Below, in pieces: positions 7,825-17,103 of a DNA stretch of 40,978 nt. Source of the DNA: Polyangiaceae bacterium (GTDB lineage: Bacteria > Myxococcota_A > Polyangia > Polyangiales > Polyangiaceae); contig JAICQL010000050.1 in the NCBI GenBank assembly GCA_025937895.1, positions 1 to 40,978 on the forward strand. Direction: 5' to 3'. The translations under genes were made by a program, and so were the position numbers. Positions within the stretch are counted from its first letter, which is position 1; every line of letters starts with the position of its first letter. Under the pieces are notes generated by a model, which saw nothing but the letters and a program-made list of their open reading frames with translations, was not told where the DNA came from and did not search any database.

Positions 7825-8724
7825 GTGTTGCCGCGCACCCTGAGCTCACCAGCGCTCGGGGACGAGCGGCCGCGCACGCGCATCTGGCTTCGCTTCCAAA
7901 ATCAGCGCGATTTCGAGCTTGGCATGGGGGTGACCATCGTCGGGCGAGGGGATGGTTGCCAGCTGGTGCTGGATGATCCGCTGATCTCGCGGCGCCATGC
8001 CTGCTTCGTGGTCGATGAGCACGAGGTGACCCTGAAGGATCTCGGCAGCACCAATGGGGTGCTGGTCAACGGAGCGCGCATCGATGAGGTGCAGGTGCTG
8101 GTGCCCGGTGACCTCATCACGCTCGGACAGCAGCACGCCGAGCTGTGCTGGGTACCTGCATCCGCGTCCGAGCGGCATCCACAGCTGCCGAACGGGCGCA
8201 GCAGTCGCCCGGCAGCGGACACCGTAATCGATCGCAGGCCCTCCAGCATTCCGCCCGGCGCGCGCCTCTACCCGGACTCGGAGCCCACCTATCACGGCAC
8301 CGTGTTCTCCATGCTCTCCGGCGTGGCGGAGAAGCAGTTCGAGCTCGGCCGTGGTGCTGACGCGGAGCGCATCCTGACCCGCCCGCTCGAGGCGCTGCTG
8401 CTGAAGCTCGAGGCGGGGGCTGCCGGCTCGCAGGAGGCCCGGGACGTGGAGGAGGCGGGGCTCCTTGCAGTTCGTCTGGCGAGAGCTACCGGGCAGAGCC
8501 GCTGGCTCGACTACGCGTTCCGGCTGTTCGCGGCCGCAGAGCGCCTGCCGCCCACCCAGGTGATCGATGAGCTCTACCCCGCCGTGCGCGCCGCGCCTGG
8601 GGTGAGCTTGACGGAGTTTCGAGCGTACCTGGAGGTGCTGCGTCGCAACCAGCACCAGCTCGGGCCCGCCGAGCGCTTCCTGCTGCGCCGGCTCGAGGGG
8701 CTCGAGGGCGTGCTCGTATCCTGA
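7825..8724 (+). CDS. FHA-domain protein
   Basis: Predicted phosphothreonine-binding protein; such proteins read out Ser/Thr kinase signalling, which is abundant in myxobacteria. It has 299 residues. The FHA domain (about 20-110) has all core residues: VGRG (39-42), SRRH (55-58) and DLGSTNGVLVNG (72-83). Residues 111-150 are a Pro/Arg/Ser-rich linker. The C-terminal part (about 160-299) is helical with no family I can name. No membrane segment or kinase domain is present. The start codon is GTG (or TTG three bases later), with a strong AAGGAGG upstream. It faces bamA, with a hairpin-rich gap between them. Its partner kinase is not in the window. Confidence 0.88.
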   Translation: MLPRTLSSPALGDERPRTRIWLRFQNQRDFELGMGVTIVGRGDGCQLVLDDPLISRRHACFVVDEHEVTLKDLGSTNGVLVNGARIDEVQVLVPGDLITLGQQHAELCWVPASASERHPQLPNGRSSRPAADTVIDRRPSSIPPGARLYPDSEPTYHGTVFSMLSGVAEKQFELGRGADAERILTRPLEALLLKLEAGAAGSQEARDVEEAGLLAVRLARATGQSRWLDYAFRLFAAAERLPPTQVIDELYPAVRAAPGVSLTEFRAYLEVLRRNQHQLGPAERFLLRRLEGLEGVLVS

Positions 8725-8762
8725 GCCCGCGCGCCCTCCGCTCGACGGAGCGCTGCGTACTT

Positions 8763-8813
8763 CTTCGGCGGAGCGCTGACCGCACTCCTTCGGCGGAGCG
8801 CCGCCAGCGCTCC
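8763..8813. terminator. Repeat and hairpin cluster between FHA gene and bamA
   Basis: The 93-base convergent gap contains a 14-base direct repeat, CTTCGGCGGAGCGC, at 8763-8776 and 8788-8801. A 9-base inverted repeat (GGAGCGCTG 8770-8778, CAGCGCTCC 8805-8813) encloses an inner CTCC(8785-8788)/GGAG(8795-8798) hairpin with a TTCG loop. No T tract follows in either direction. It likely acts as a shared transcription barrier or mRNA-protecting structure. Confidence 0.45.
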
Positions 8814-8817
8814 GAGC

Positions 8818-11352
8818 TCAGAAGAAGTTGCCGATCGTGAACTCGAAGCGGTGCGTGTCTTCGTAGGGCAGCGGAGAGAACGGAAAGCCCCACTCGAAGC
8901 GCAGCGGACCGAGCGGTGAGAACCAGCGCAGCCCGAAGCCGTAAGACGTGCGCAGGTTCAGCAGATCGTTCGGGAAGTTGAAGCAGGGATCGAGCTCGTC
9001 ATAGGTCTGACGCGAGCCCGCCTGGCAATACACACCCTCCAGGTTCCAGGCGTTCCCGGCGTCCGTGAACAGCACGCCCTTGATACCCACCTCGTCCAGG
9101 ATCGAGAACTCGAGCTCCAGGTTGTCGTAGAACATCAGGTTCCCGCCGATGGCCGCGCCGTTCTGATAGGGGCGGGTGTTGGGATCGATGTCTTCGGTGA
9201 GCGGCGCACGCGGGCCGATGCTGCGGAACCGGAAGCCGCGCACGTCGACGATGCCGCCCAGGTAGAAGCGCGCGAAGATCGGCACGCCATCCGCTGAAGG
9301 GCTGGTGACCAGGCCTGCCTCGGTGTTGAGCTTCAGCACCACGCCGGGCGCGACCGGGTAGTAGAAGCGGCCAGTGAATCTGTTGCGCAAGAACTCGTTG
9401 GTAGAGCCCAGCGTGGCCAGCGCCAGCTCGGTGGAGCCGTACAGGTACACACCGCTGGTCGGGAACAGGCGGTTGTCTCGCGTGTCGTAGTAGATGGCCG
9501 GCCTGATGCTCGACGTGACCCCGTCGTTGAACAGGTTGGCGAGCGGCAGGCGATTGTAGGCGCTGAGCGCGGACGTGCCACCACCCTGCAAGAAGGTCGA
9601 GGATGTGTCGCTCGAGATCACGTCCTCTTGCAGACTGTACGCGATCGAGACGCCGAGCTCGGGCTCGACCAGCGGATAGCCGAAGGTGAGGGCGCCGCCG
9701 CGCGTGCGGTTCTGGTACTCGGGGAAGACGCGCAGCTGATCGAACAGATCGGCGGTGAACTGCACCGGGCTATCGAGGAAATACGGCTCGAAGTAGCGCA
9801 GGTTCACCAGCATGCGGATGGTGCTGAGCTGGCCGTTGAACGATAACGTTTGCCCGTTGCCGAACAGGTTGGCCTGCTGAATCTGGGCGGTGGCGATGAA
9901 GTTCTCGATGCTGGAGAAGCCAGCGCCCACCTGGAACGTGCCGGTCGGCTTCTCGGCGACCTCCACCATCACGTCGACGACCTCGTCGCCCTCGTTGGTG
10001 GTGGTGACGTCGACCCGCTCGAAGTAGCCCAGCTGAGTGACGCGGCGGCGCGAGATCTCCAGCTTGGTCTCGCTGAACTTGTCGCCCTCGACGATCTCCA
10101 GCTCGCGCCGGATCACCTTGTCGCGTGTCTTGGTGTTGCCCTGCACCTCGATGCGGCCGAAGTGTACCAGCGGCCCGCGCTGGATCGGGATCACCACGTC
10201 CACTTCCCGGGTGAGCGGATCCGGCGTCGTCTCGGGGTCCGCCTGCACGTTGGCGAAGCCCTCGTCACGGTACAGGGTGCGTACCGCCTGCAGATCCTCC
10301 ATCAGCTCGGCGCGATTGAAGTAGTCGCCGCTCTCACCGCGCAGCAGCGAGCGCAGCTTGCGCCGCCCGCCGATGGGCTCGATCTCCTTGCCCTCAGCGT
10401 CGCGCTCGAACACGCGCAGGCGCCGGATTTTGTAGCGCGGCCCTTCCTCGATGGTGATCGAGAGCTCCATGCCGTTGCGGTCCGGCGTGAGCATGATGCG
10501 GGGCGTGTTGATCGAGACCTGCAGGTAGCCTCGGTCGTAGTAGAGGCCACTGATGACCGCCATGTCGCGCTCGAAGGCGTCCTGGCGGAAGGGGCCGCCG
10601 GAGCCAAACGCGAGGATGCCGGGGTTGCCCGTGTACATCAGCGCCCGTAGCTCATCGCTGCTGACGCTGTCGTTACCGATGAAGGTGACCCGCCGCACGC
10701 TCACTCGGTTGTGCTCGGTCACCTTGAACTTGATTTTTACTTCGTTGTTCTTCTGCGGCAGGACCTCGCTGGTCGCCTCCGCGAGGAAGTAGCCCGTCTC
10801 CGCGTACTTGTCCCGGATCTTCTGGATGCTGCGCTGGATGGCGGGATAGCTGATGATGCTGTTGGCCTTGATCTCGATGGCCTCGCTCAGATCATCGCTC
10901 TCGATCTCGTTGTTGCCCTCGAACTCGATGCTGCTGATGTTGGGCCGCTCGCGCACCAGGAAGCGCAGCGAGACCTTGCCGGCGGTGCGCTCCAGATCCA
11001 CCTCGATGTCATCGAAGAACCCGGAGTTCCACAGCTCGCGCACGTCCTTGGCCAGCGTCTCCGGCGAGAAGGGCTGCCCCACCTTCTCGGTGAGGTAGGC
11101 CAGGATATCGTCGCCGGTGATGCGGCGATTGCCGGCGACCTTGATGTTGCCGATGGGCATGCCGCGGGCCCGCTCGGCCTCATTCTCGTTTTCGATGGGC
11201 GAGGGGGCAGGCGGCTCTTGCGCGCTGGCGAGCGTCAGGCGCAGCGACGGCGTTCCAGACAGCGCCCATGCAAACAGCAGGGCCGCCAGAAACGCCCAAC
11301 GCTGGCCAAACGGTACTCCTCGCGGTCTCTGGTGAGGCGAAGCGTTGGGCAT
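8818..11352 (-). CDS. bamA: Outer membrane protein assembly factor BamA
   Basis: Central component of the BAM complex, which folds beta-barrel proteins into the outer membrane. From the ATG at 11352 it has 844 residues. The leader has a basic stretch, then a hydrophobic segment (WAFLAALLFAWAL) and an Ala-X-Ala-type cleavage region before QEPPAP. Five POTRA-like repeats fill about residues 60-430 (IGNIKVAGNRRI; ISSIEFEGNNEI; VRRVTFIGNDSV; KIRRLRVFERDA; FGRIEVQGNTKT). The Omp85 barrel follows and includes VRGFRFRSIGPRA. The protein ends in Phe (TIGNFF), the expected C-terminal sorting signal. The frame stays open to 11421, so an N-terminus 23 residues longer is possible. No skp, lpx or rseP gene adjoins it. 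Confidence 0.94.
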   Translation of the reverse strand: MPNASPHQRPRGVPFGQRWAFLAALLFAWALSGTPSLRLTLASAQEPPAPSPIENENEAERARGMPIGNIKVAGNRRITGDDILAYLTEKVGQPFSPETLAKDVRELWNSGFFDDIEVDLERTAGKVSLRFLVRERPNISSIEFEGNNEIESDDLSEAIEIKANSIISYPAIQRSIQKIRDKYAETGYFLAEATSEVLPQKNNEVKIKFKVTEHNRVSVRRVTFIGNDSVSSDELRALMYTGNPGILAFGSGGPFRQDAFERDMAVISGLYYDRGYLQVSINTPRIMLTPDRNGMELSITIEEGPRYKIRRLRVFERDAEGKEIEPIGGRRKLRSLLRGESGDYFNRAELMEDLQAVRTLYRDEGFANVQADPETTPDPLTREVDVVIPIQRGPLVHFGRIEVQGNTKTRDKVIRRELEIVEGDKFSETKLEISRRRVTQLGYFERVDVTTTNEGDEVVDVMVEVAEKPTGTFQVGAGFSSIENFIATAQIQQANLFGNGQTLSFNGQLSTIRMLVNLRYFEPYFLDSPVQFTADLFDQLRVFPEYQNRTRGGALTFGYPLVEPELGVSIAYSLQEDVISSDTSSTFLQGGGTSALSAYNRLPLANLFNDGVTSSIRPAIYYDTRDNRLFPTSGVYLYGSTELALATLGSTNEFLRNRFTGRFYYPVAPGVVLKLNTEAGLVTSPSADGVPIFARFYLGGIVDVRGFRFRSIGPRAPLTEDIDPNTRPYQNGAAIGGNLMFYDNLELEFSILDEVGIKGVLFTDAGNAWNLEGVYCQAGSRQTYDELDPCFNFPNDLLNLRTSYGFGLRWFSPLGPLRFEWGFPFSPLPYEDTHRFEFTIGNFF

Positions 11353-11421
11353 TGACCGAGGCGATGACGAGTGGGTCCGCAAGAGGCGGAGATGACGAAC
11401 CGACGAGTGTGCTCGAGCCAA

Positions 11422-11788
11422 AAGCGCGCGAACCCGGCGCTTGACTAACCTGAACCTCGAGGATTCACAAGCGTCGTCGCCGTCGGTGGCACACAGCTGG
11501 CGGCGCGGGCTGGCAAACCCCGCTGGGGCGGCCCACCACAGCTCCGTTCTTTTCCCGCGCCACCCGTGCGCGATGCCGCGGAGAACGCGATTTGTGGCGG
11601 CAGAGCTCGACGGTGCAGACGGGGCGCCGAGCGCACGAGGCCACTTTTAGGCTAAATCGTGCGCGTCCTGCCCGATGGCCGGGCAAATAATTGACTCGGT
11701 AACCGGATTCGCGCTAGCTCCGGCGCGCAGTGACGGCTCGATTTCGAGCACGCTTCAGCGGCATACGTAGGCGGAGACTCAGCAGGAC
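11422..11788. other. Intergenic region between bamA and parC
   Basis: This 367-base divergent region holds no gene I can support; the short frames inside lack any family feature. It must carry promoters for both bamA and parC. Visible elements are a 6-base hairpin (TGCCCG 11669-11674, CGGGCA 11680-11685), an AT-rich patch AAATAATTGACT just after it, and few other AT-rich stretches. Confidence 0.6.
11691..11720 (+). promoter_or_regulatory. Candidate parC promoter
   Basis: TTGACT at 11691-11696 matches five of six bases of the sigma-70-type -35 box. The -10 position about 17-18 bases on is poor (TAGCTC at 11715-11720). It lies about 70 bases before the parC start codon, directly after a small hairpin. 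This is a weak call. Confidence 0.25.
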
Positions 11789-14197
11789 TTGGCAGCAAGA
11801 AAATCGAAGGGCACGGGGGACAGGTCGGGCAAACAAAGCGGCAGCAACGGGCATGCCCGGGAGCCCCTGCCTCCCGAGGACATTGCGCTCCATGAGCTGA
11901 CGCGCACGCGCTACCTGAACTATGCGCTGTCGGTCATCACCAGCCGCGCGCTGCCGGACGTGCGCGACGGGTTGAAGCCGGTGCAACGCCGCATCCTGTA
12001 CACGATGTGGCAGTCGCGCCTGACCGCGGACGCCAAGCACGCCAAGTGCGCCAAGGTGGTGGGCGACGTGATGGGCAACTATCACCCGCACGGTGACGCG
12101 GCCATATACGACGCGCTGGTGCGCATGGCCCAGGATTTCAGCCTGCGCGTGCCGCTGATCGACGGCTCCGGCAACTTCGGCTCGCTCGACGGCGATCCGC
12201 CCGCTGCCTACCGTTACACCGAGTGCCGCCTGACCGAGATCTCGGGCTCGCTGCTGGGCGATCTGGGCATGGACACCGTGCCCTTTCGTCCCAACTACGA
12301 CGGCACGCGGGAAGAGCCCGTCGTCTTGCCGGCGAAGCTGCCCAACCTGCTCGTCAACGGCTCATCGGGCATCGCCGTGGGCATGGCCACCAGCAACCCT
12401 CCGCACAACGCGGACGAGGTGTGCCAGGCCGCGATCCGCCTGCTCGACGCGCTGCAGGAGGGCAAGGAGCTGTCCAGCCGCGAGCTGTGCCGCACCCTCA
12501 AGGGGCCCGACTTTCCGACGGGTGGCCGCATCGTGTCGAGCGCCGAGGAGATCCGCGCGGCCTACGACAGCGGGCAGGGCACGCTCAAGGTGCGCGGCAC
12601 CTGGCAGGTGGGCCCCGGGGATCGCGGCAAGAAGACGGTCATCATCGACAGCATCCCGCACGGGGTGAGCAAGTCTGCCCTGGTGGAGCGCCTGGCGGAG
12701 GTGGCCATGTCTCGCGCCATGCCGCTGCTGGTCGACGTCAAGGACGTGTCCGGCGCGGACGTACGCATCGAGCTGGAGCTGAAGAAGACCGCCGATGAGC
12801 AGAAGGTGATGGCGTATCTCTGCAAGCACACGCCGCTGCAGAGCAACGTGAGCTTGAACTTCACCTGCCTGGTGCCCACGGAGAATCCGGAGGTGGGGCG
12901 TCCGGAGCGGCTCGATCTGCAGTCGATGCTGTGGCACTTCCTGCATTTCCGGCACGAGGTGGTGTCGCGCCGCCTCGGCCACGAGCTGAGGGTGCTCAAC
13001 TCGCGGATCCACATCCTCGAGGGCTTCGCCATCGTCTTCGACGCGCTGGACGAGATCTTGAAGATCGTGCGCAGCTCGGAGGGCAAGGCGGACGCCGCAC
13101 AGAAGATCATCAAGCGCTTCAAGCTGGATGAGGAGCAGACCGACGCCATCCTGGAGCTGCGCATCTATCGCCTGGCCAAGCTGGAGATCCTGGTGATCCA
13201 GGAGGAGCTGGCGGCCAAGCGCAAGGAGGCCAAGCGCATCAAGGGCCTGCTGAACGAGGCCTCCGGCGCCGGCATCTGGGGCATCGTGCGCGCGGAGCTC
13301 AGCGAGCTGAAGGGCACGGGTGGCCCGCGCCGGACCGAGATCAAGAGCCTGAGCGAGGAGGCAGAGTTCTCCGAGGAAGAGCTGATCGTGGCGGAGGATG
13401 CCCACGTGCTGGTCACGCGGGACGGCTGGATCAAGCGCCAGAAGGAGATCAAGGATCCCTCGCAGACCCGCCTGCGCGAGGGGGACGAGGTGCTGGCGGT
13501 GCTGGCGGGCTCCACCCGCGCCACGGTGGTGTTCTTCTCCAACTTTGGCACCGCTTACACGTCACGCATCATCGACATCCCGGCCACCACCGGCTACGGC
13601 GAGCCGATCCAGAAGCTGTTCAAGCTGAAGGACGGCGAGAGCGTGATCGGGGCGGTGTCGCTGGATCCGCGCGTGGTAGGCGACTTGACCGAGAGCGAGG
13701 GCGCTCGCCCCGGCACGTATGCGGTGGCGGCCAGCAGCGACGGCTACGCGCTCTGCTTTGGGCTGGGCTCCTTCGTGGAGCCCAGCCAGCGCAGCGGCCG
13801 CCGCTTCGCGCGCCTGGCCGAGGGCGCCAAGATCGTGGCGGCCTACGCCGTGCACGGCGACGAGACCTTGATCGCGGCCACGCAGCAGTGCCGCGCGCTG
13901 CTCTGCTCCGTCTCGGAGGTGAACTACCTGTCCGGCGCCGGCCGTGGCGTGACCCTGATCAAGCTGGGGGAGGACGACGCCCTGATCGGCTTCAAGGCTG
14001 CGCACGACGACAGGGACACGCTGGTGTGCAAGACCAGTCAGGGCGGCGAGCAGCGCATCAACACCGCCAAGTATCAGACCTCCGAGCGCGGAGGAAAGGG
14101 CCGAGAAGTGATCAAGCGCGGCAGCTTCGTGGGAGTGGTGCTGGATACGCCGCCTGCGCCGGAGCCGTTTGAGGGCGCGGCGGCAGACGCCGGGTGA
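11789..14197 (+). CDS. parC: DNA topoisomerase IV subunit A
   Basis: Breakage-reunion subunit of the type IIA topoisomerase that decatenates daughter chromosomes. It has 802 residues. The winged-helix region contains [19 protein letters not shown] and [19 protein letters not shown]. The catalytic Tyr is in AYRYTECRL, and the tower region has [16 protein letters not shown]. The C-terminal beta-pinwheel ends with [10 protein letters not shown], a degenerate GyrA box, which fits ParC better than GyrA. The start must be the TTG at 11789: an in-frame stop lies at 11768-11770 and no ATG or GTG precedes the conserved region. At the site matching E. coli GyrA Ser83 the residue is Ala. It precedes parE by 27 bases. 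Confidence 0.88.
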   Translation: MAARKSKGTGDRSGKQSGSNGHAREPLPPEDIALHELTRTRYLNYALSVITSRALPDVRDGLKPVQRRILYTMWQSRLTADAKHAKCAKVVGDVMGNYHPHGDAAIYDALVRMAQDFSLRVPLIDGSGNFGSLDGDPPAAYRYTECRLTEISGSLLGDLGMDTVPFRPNYDGTREEPVVLPAKLPNLLVNGSSGIAVGMATSNPPHNADEVCQAAIRLLDALQEGKELSSRELCRTLKGPDFPTGGRIVSSAEEIRAAYDSGQGTLKVRGTWQVGPGDRGKKTVIIDSIPHGVSKSALVERLAEVAMSRAMPLLVDVKDVSGADVRIELELKKTADEQKVMAYLCKHTPLQSNVSLNFTCLVPTENPEVGRPERLDLQSMLWHFLHFRHEVVSRRLGHELRVLNSRIHILEGFAIVFDALDEILKIVRSSEGKADAAQKIIKRFKLDEEQTDAILELRIYRLAKLEILVIQEELAAKRKEAKRIKGLLNEASGAGIWGIVRAELSELKGTGGPRRTEIKSLSEEAEFSEEELIVAEDAHVLVTRDGWIKRQKEIKDPSQTRLREGDEVLAVLAGSTRATVVFFSNFGTAYTSRIIDIPATTGYGEPIQKLFKLKDGESVIGAVSLDPRVVGDLTESEGARPGTYAVAASSDGYALCFGLGSFVEPSQRSGRRFARLAEGAKIVAAYAVHGDETLIAATQQCRALLCSVSEVNYLSGAGRGVTLIKLGEDDALIGFKAAHDDRDTLVCKTSQGGEQRINTAKYQTSERGGKGREVIKRGSFVGVVLDTPPAPEPFEGAAADAG

Positions 14198-14224
14198 TAG
14201 TGAGGAGCGAGTCAGAGCGCACGC

Positions 14225-16120
14225 ATGGCCTATACAGCGAAAGACATCACCGTACTCGAGGGGCTCGAGCCGGTGCGCAAGCGCCCCGGCATGTACATCG
14301 GCGGAGTGGGCAGCGCGGGGCTGCACCACCTGGTGTGGGAGATCGTCGACAACTCGATCGACGAGGCCATGAACGGCCACGCCAGCGAGATCAGCGTCAC
14401 CCTGCACAAGAACGGCAAGAGCGTCACCGTCACGGACAACGGGCGCGGCATGCCCGTCGACAAGCACCCGCAGCACAAGAAGTCGGCGCTGGAGCTGATC
14501 TTCTGTACCTTGCACGCGGGCGGCAAGTTCGACGGTGACAACTACAAGACGGCGGGCGGCCTGCATGGCGTGGGCGCGTCCGTGGTCAACGCCCTGTCCA
14601 CCAAGCTGATCGCCACGGTGAAGCGCGACGGCGCGCAGTGGCGGATGGAGTTCAAGCGCGGCAAACCCACGGGTGGCCTGGAGAAGCTGGGGGCTGCGCG
14701 CGGCAGCGGTACCAGCGTGTTCTTCGAGCCCGACCCCACCATCTTTCCGCGCACGGACTTCAACGCGCAGACCATCCGCGAGCGGCTGGAGGTGGCCAGC
14801 TACCTGCATCGCGGCGTCAAGATCCACTTCATCGACGAGGCCGCCGACAAGAAGGAGCTGTTCCACCACGAGCAGGGGCTCTCGGACTATCTCACCCGCA
14901 TCATCGCCGAGCGCAAGGCGTCGCCCGTGCACACGCCCGCGTTCACCTTCGAGAAGGAGAACGGCGTCCGGATCGAGATGGCGGTGCAGTGGACCGAGGC
15001 CACGGACGAGCACCTGCGCAGCTACGCCAACGGCATCCCGACCGCGTCCGGCGGCACCCACGAGAACGGCTTTCGTGCCGCCATGGGCAAGGCGCTGCGC
15101 AACTACGTCGAGACGCACAAGCTGTGGCCGCGCGGGCTGGCGCTCTCCGCCGAGGACATCCGTGAGGGCATGGTGGGGGTCCTCAGCGTGTTCGTCGCCG
15201 ATCCGCAGTTCCAGGGTCAGACGAAGGACCGCCTGAACAACCCGGAGCTGCAGTCGGTGGTCGACGGCGCGCTGCGCCCCAGCTTCGAGCAGTGGCTCAA
15301 CTCCAATCGCTCCGTCTCGGAGCAGATCGTGGCGCGCATGGTGCTGGCGGCGCGCGCGCGCGAGGCCTCGCGCGCGGCCTCGGCGGCGGTCGTGCGTAAG
15401 TCAGCGACCAGCGGGCGGCTCACCCTGCCGGGCAAGCTGAGCGACTGCACCGAGAGCGCTGGAGAGACAGAGCTGTTCCTGGTGGAGGGCGACTCGGCGG
15501 GCGGCTCCGCCAAGCAGGGCAGGGACCGCAACTTGCAGGCCATCTTGCCACTGCGCGGCAAGGTGCTGAACACCGAGGCGCTGGCGCTGGGCAAGGTGCT
15601 CGACAACCGCGAGCTGGCGGACCTGGTCACCGCCCTCGGCTGCGGCATCGGCAAGACATTCGATCTGAGCAAGCTGCGCTACTCCAAGGTGGTGCTGCTG
15701 GCGGATGCCGACTCGGACGGCAATCACATCACCACCTTGCTGCTCACCTTCTTCTACCGGCACCTGCCGGAGCTCATCCGCGCCGGGCGGGTATACGTTG
15801 CCGTGCCGCCGCTGTACCGCATCAGCATCGGCAAGGAGACGCACTACGCCGTGGACGACGAGGACAAGGAGCGCATCCTGGCCGCCAAGAAGGGCAACGC
15901 CAAGCCCGAGATCACCCGCTTCAAGGGCCTGGGGGAGATGCCCGCGAAGACGCTCTGGGAGACCACGCTCAATCCTGCGGTGCGGCGGCTGTTGAAGGTC
16001 GGCATCCAGGACGGGCTGGAGACGGACCGAGTGATCAGCGAGCTGATGGGCAAGGACCCGGCGCACCGCTTCCGCTTCATCATGGAGCGCGCGGAAGAGG
16101 CACAAGAGCTCGATCTCTAA
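14225..16120 (+). CDS. parE: DNA topoisomerase IV subunit B
   Basis: ATPase subunit that pairs with ParC. It has 631 residues, the typical ParE length. The GHKL ATPase region includes EIVDNSIDEA, DNGRGMPVDKHP and GGLHGVGASVVNALS. The transducer domain follows (about 220-390), then the TOPRIM domain with EGDSAGGSAKQGRDR, PLRGKVLNTE and the metal-binding DADSDGNH. DADSDG is the ParE form, whereas GyrB usually has DADVDG, so I call this ParE. The C-terminus has the conserved ITRFKGLGEMPAKTLWETT. It is in an operon with parC. A gyrB call is less likely but not excluded without comparing the whole genome. Confidence 0.9.
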   Translation: MAYTAKDITVLEGLEPVRKRPGMYIGGVGSAGLHHLVWEIVDNSIDEAMNGHASEISVTLHKNGKSVTVTDNGRGMPVDKHPQHKKSALELIFCTLHAGGKFDGDNYKTAGGLHGVGASVVNALSTKLIATVKRDGAQWRMEFKRGKPTGGLEKLGAARGSGTSVFFEPDPTIFPRTDFNAQTIRERLEVASYLHRGVKIHFIDEAADKKELFHHEQGLSDYLTRIIAERKASPVHTPAFTFEKENGVRIEMAVQWTEATDEHLRSYANGIPTASGGTHENGFRAAMGKALRNYVETHKLWPRGLALSAEDIREGMVGVLSVFVADPQFQGQTKDRLNNPELQSVVDGALRPSFEQWLNSNRSVSEQIVARMVLAARAREASRAASAAVVRKSATSGRLTLPGKLSDCTESAGETELFLVEGDSAGGSAKQGRDRNLQAILPLRGKVLNTEALALGKVLDNRELADLVTALGCGIGKTFDLSKLRYSKVVLLADADSDGNHITTLLLTFFYRHLPELIRAGRVYVAVPPLYRISIGKETHYAVDDEDKERILAAKKGNAKPEITRFKGLGEMPAKTLWETTLNPAVRRLLKVGIQDGLETDRVISELMGKDPAHRFRFIMERAEEAQELDL

Positions 16121-16162
16121 TTGCTGCCTGGTATCCGCCGGCGCCGCAGCTGGCCGTGGCGC

Positions 16163-16852
16163 TCAGTGGCGGCGAGCCAGGCGTATCCCGAGGGAGAGCT
16201 CCGCAATGCGAATGCCCTCGGGATAGTCGGTGTACAGCGGTGACTCGCCGCCGCTCCAGCCCGCGTAGCGCAGGAACACCCCGAGCGAGAAGCGCTCGGA
16301 GCGGCTCGTCTCATAGCCTGCCTCCAGGAAGTAGCCCGCCAGGTACATCGGCGCGTCACCGGTGCCCGGGCGGGGCCGCTCCACCGGGGGGACGTATCCA
16401 AGCCCGAACCCGAGCCCCAGAAATGCCCCCACCTCAGGGGCCGGGTAGAGCTCCAGGTAGCCCCCGAGCGGGGCCCAGACGTCTGGTGTGTCGTCGAACT
16501 GAAAGAGCTCAGCGTCGAATGCCGCCTGATTGTGCACGGTGTAACCCCCGGCGCGCGCATATTTCATGACCGAGCCTGTCCAGCCGAACTGCAGATAGCC
16601 GCCGACATCCATACCCAGGCGCAGGCCCAACCCTCCGCCCAGCGAGCGGTAGTCGGCGACGTCCACGCTCAGGTAGAGCGACTCATCGGTGTCGCTCATC
16701 TCCAGCACGGCACCACCACCGAGCAGCCGCACCTCGAACACTGCGGAGGAGGCCCGGGCTGCGGGTGCAGCGCCGTCCTCCGCCGCAGCGCTGCTGGCCA
16801 CAGAGAACCCGAGACACAGCGCGCCGAGCGCGGAGCGCCAGCACGGCGTCAT
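16163..16852 (-). CDS. Small beta-barrel outer-membrane protein
   Basis: Predicted outer-membrane or periplasmic barrel protein of 229 residues; no named family recognised. From the ATG at 16852 it begins with a signal peptide of about 24 residues (hydrophobic SALGALCLGFSVASSAAA, cleavage before EDG). The mature part alternates polar and hydrophobic residues with many Gly and aromatic residues (YRSLGGGLGLRLGMDVGGYLQFGW; LEAGYETSRSERFSLGVFLRYAGW), the pattern of an 8-12-strand barrel. The C-terminal LSLGIRLARRH resembles a last strand but lacks a terminal Phe. No clear ribosome binding site supports the start, and the frame extends further upstream. It converges on parE with a 42-base gap, so it is probably transcribed alone. 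Confidence 0.6.
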   Translation of the reverse strand: MTPCWRSALGALCLGFSVASSAAAEDGAAPAARASSAVFEVRLLGGGAVLEMSDTDESLYLSVDVADYRSLGGGLGLRLGMDVGGYLQFGWTGSVMKYARAGGYTVHNQAAFDAELFQFDDTPDVWAPLGGYLELYPAPEVGAFLGLGFGLGYVPPVERPRPGTGDAPMYLAGYFLEAGYETSRSERFSLGVFLRYAGWSGGESPLYTDYPEGIRIAELSLGIRLARRH

Positions 16853-17103
16853 CCCTGTGCGCCACGATCGACACCCGGCGTGGCTGCCCAGCGACACCCG
16901 CGGCGGCGTATGGCCGCGATGAGTTCCATCTCGGGACAAGGGCGTACTGGATCGCTGCGGGCGGCTGTGGGTCATGATCCTCCATCGAGCAACTTGCATG
17001 CCGCTGGCTCGGTACGGCGTCTGTCCCGCTGCGGGGAGGCCGCTCTCCGACCGTCTTCGTGGTTGCACTGGCCGCGCCCCGGGCGCGGGCCGATAGTGCG
17101 GGC
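16853..17103. other. Divergent region between outer-membrane and kinase genes
   Basis: This 251-base region lies between divergent genes and must hold both promoters. I saw no clear -35/-10 pair, hairpin or repeat. Confidence 0.4.

Noticed and set aside
7649..7843. Possible short leader-like protein after purD
   Set aside because: Only a weak hydrophobic start, then Arg/Ser/Pro run overlapping the FHA gene start and its ribosome binding site; no support for translation.
11441..11650. Short open frame between bamA and parC
   Set aside because: No domain, composition like noncoding GC-rich DNA, and sits in the expected promoter region.
13562..15118. 518-codon open frame on the - strand
   Set aside because: Antisense to the parC-parE junction; composition typical of a shadow frame.
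11789..16120. Calling the pair gyrA/gyrB
   Set aside because: B subunit of 631 residues with DADSDG and A subunit with a degenerate GyrA box and adjacent gene order fit topoisomerase IV better.
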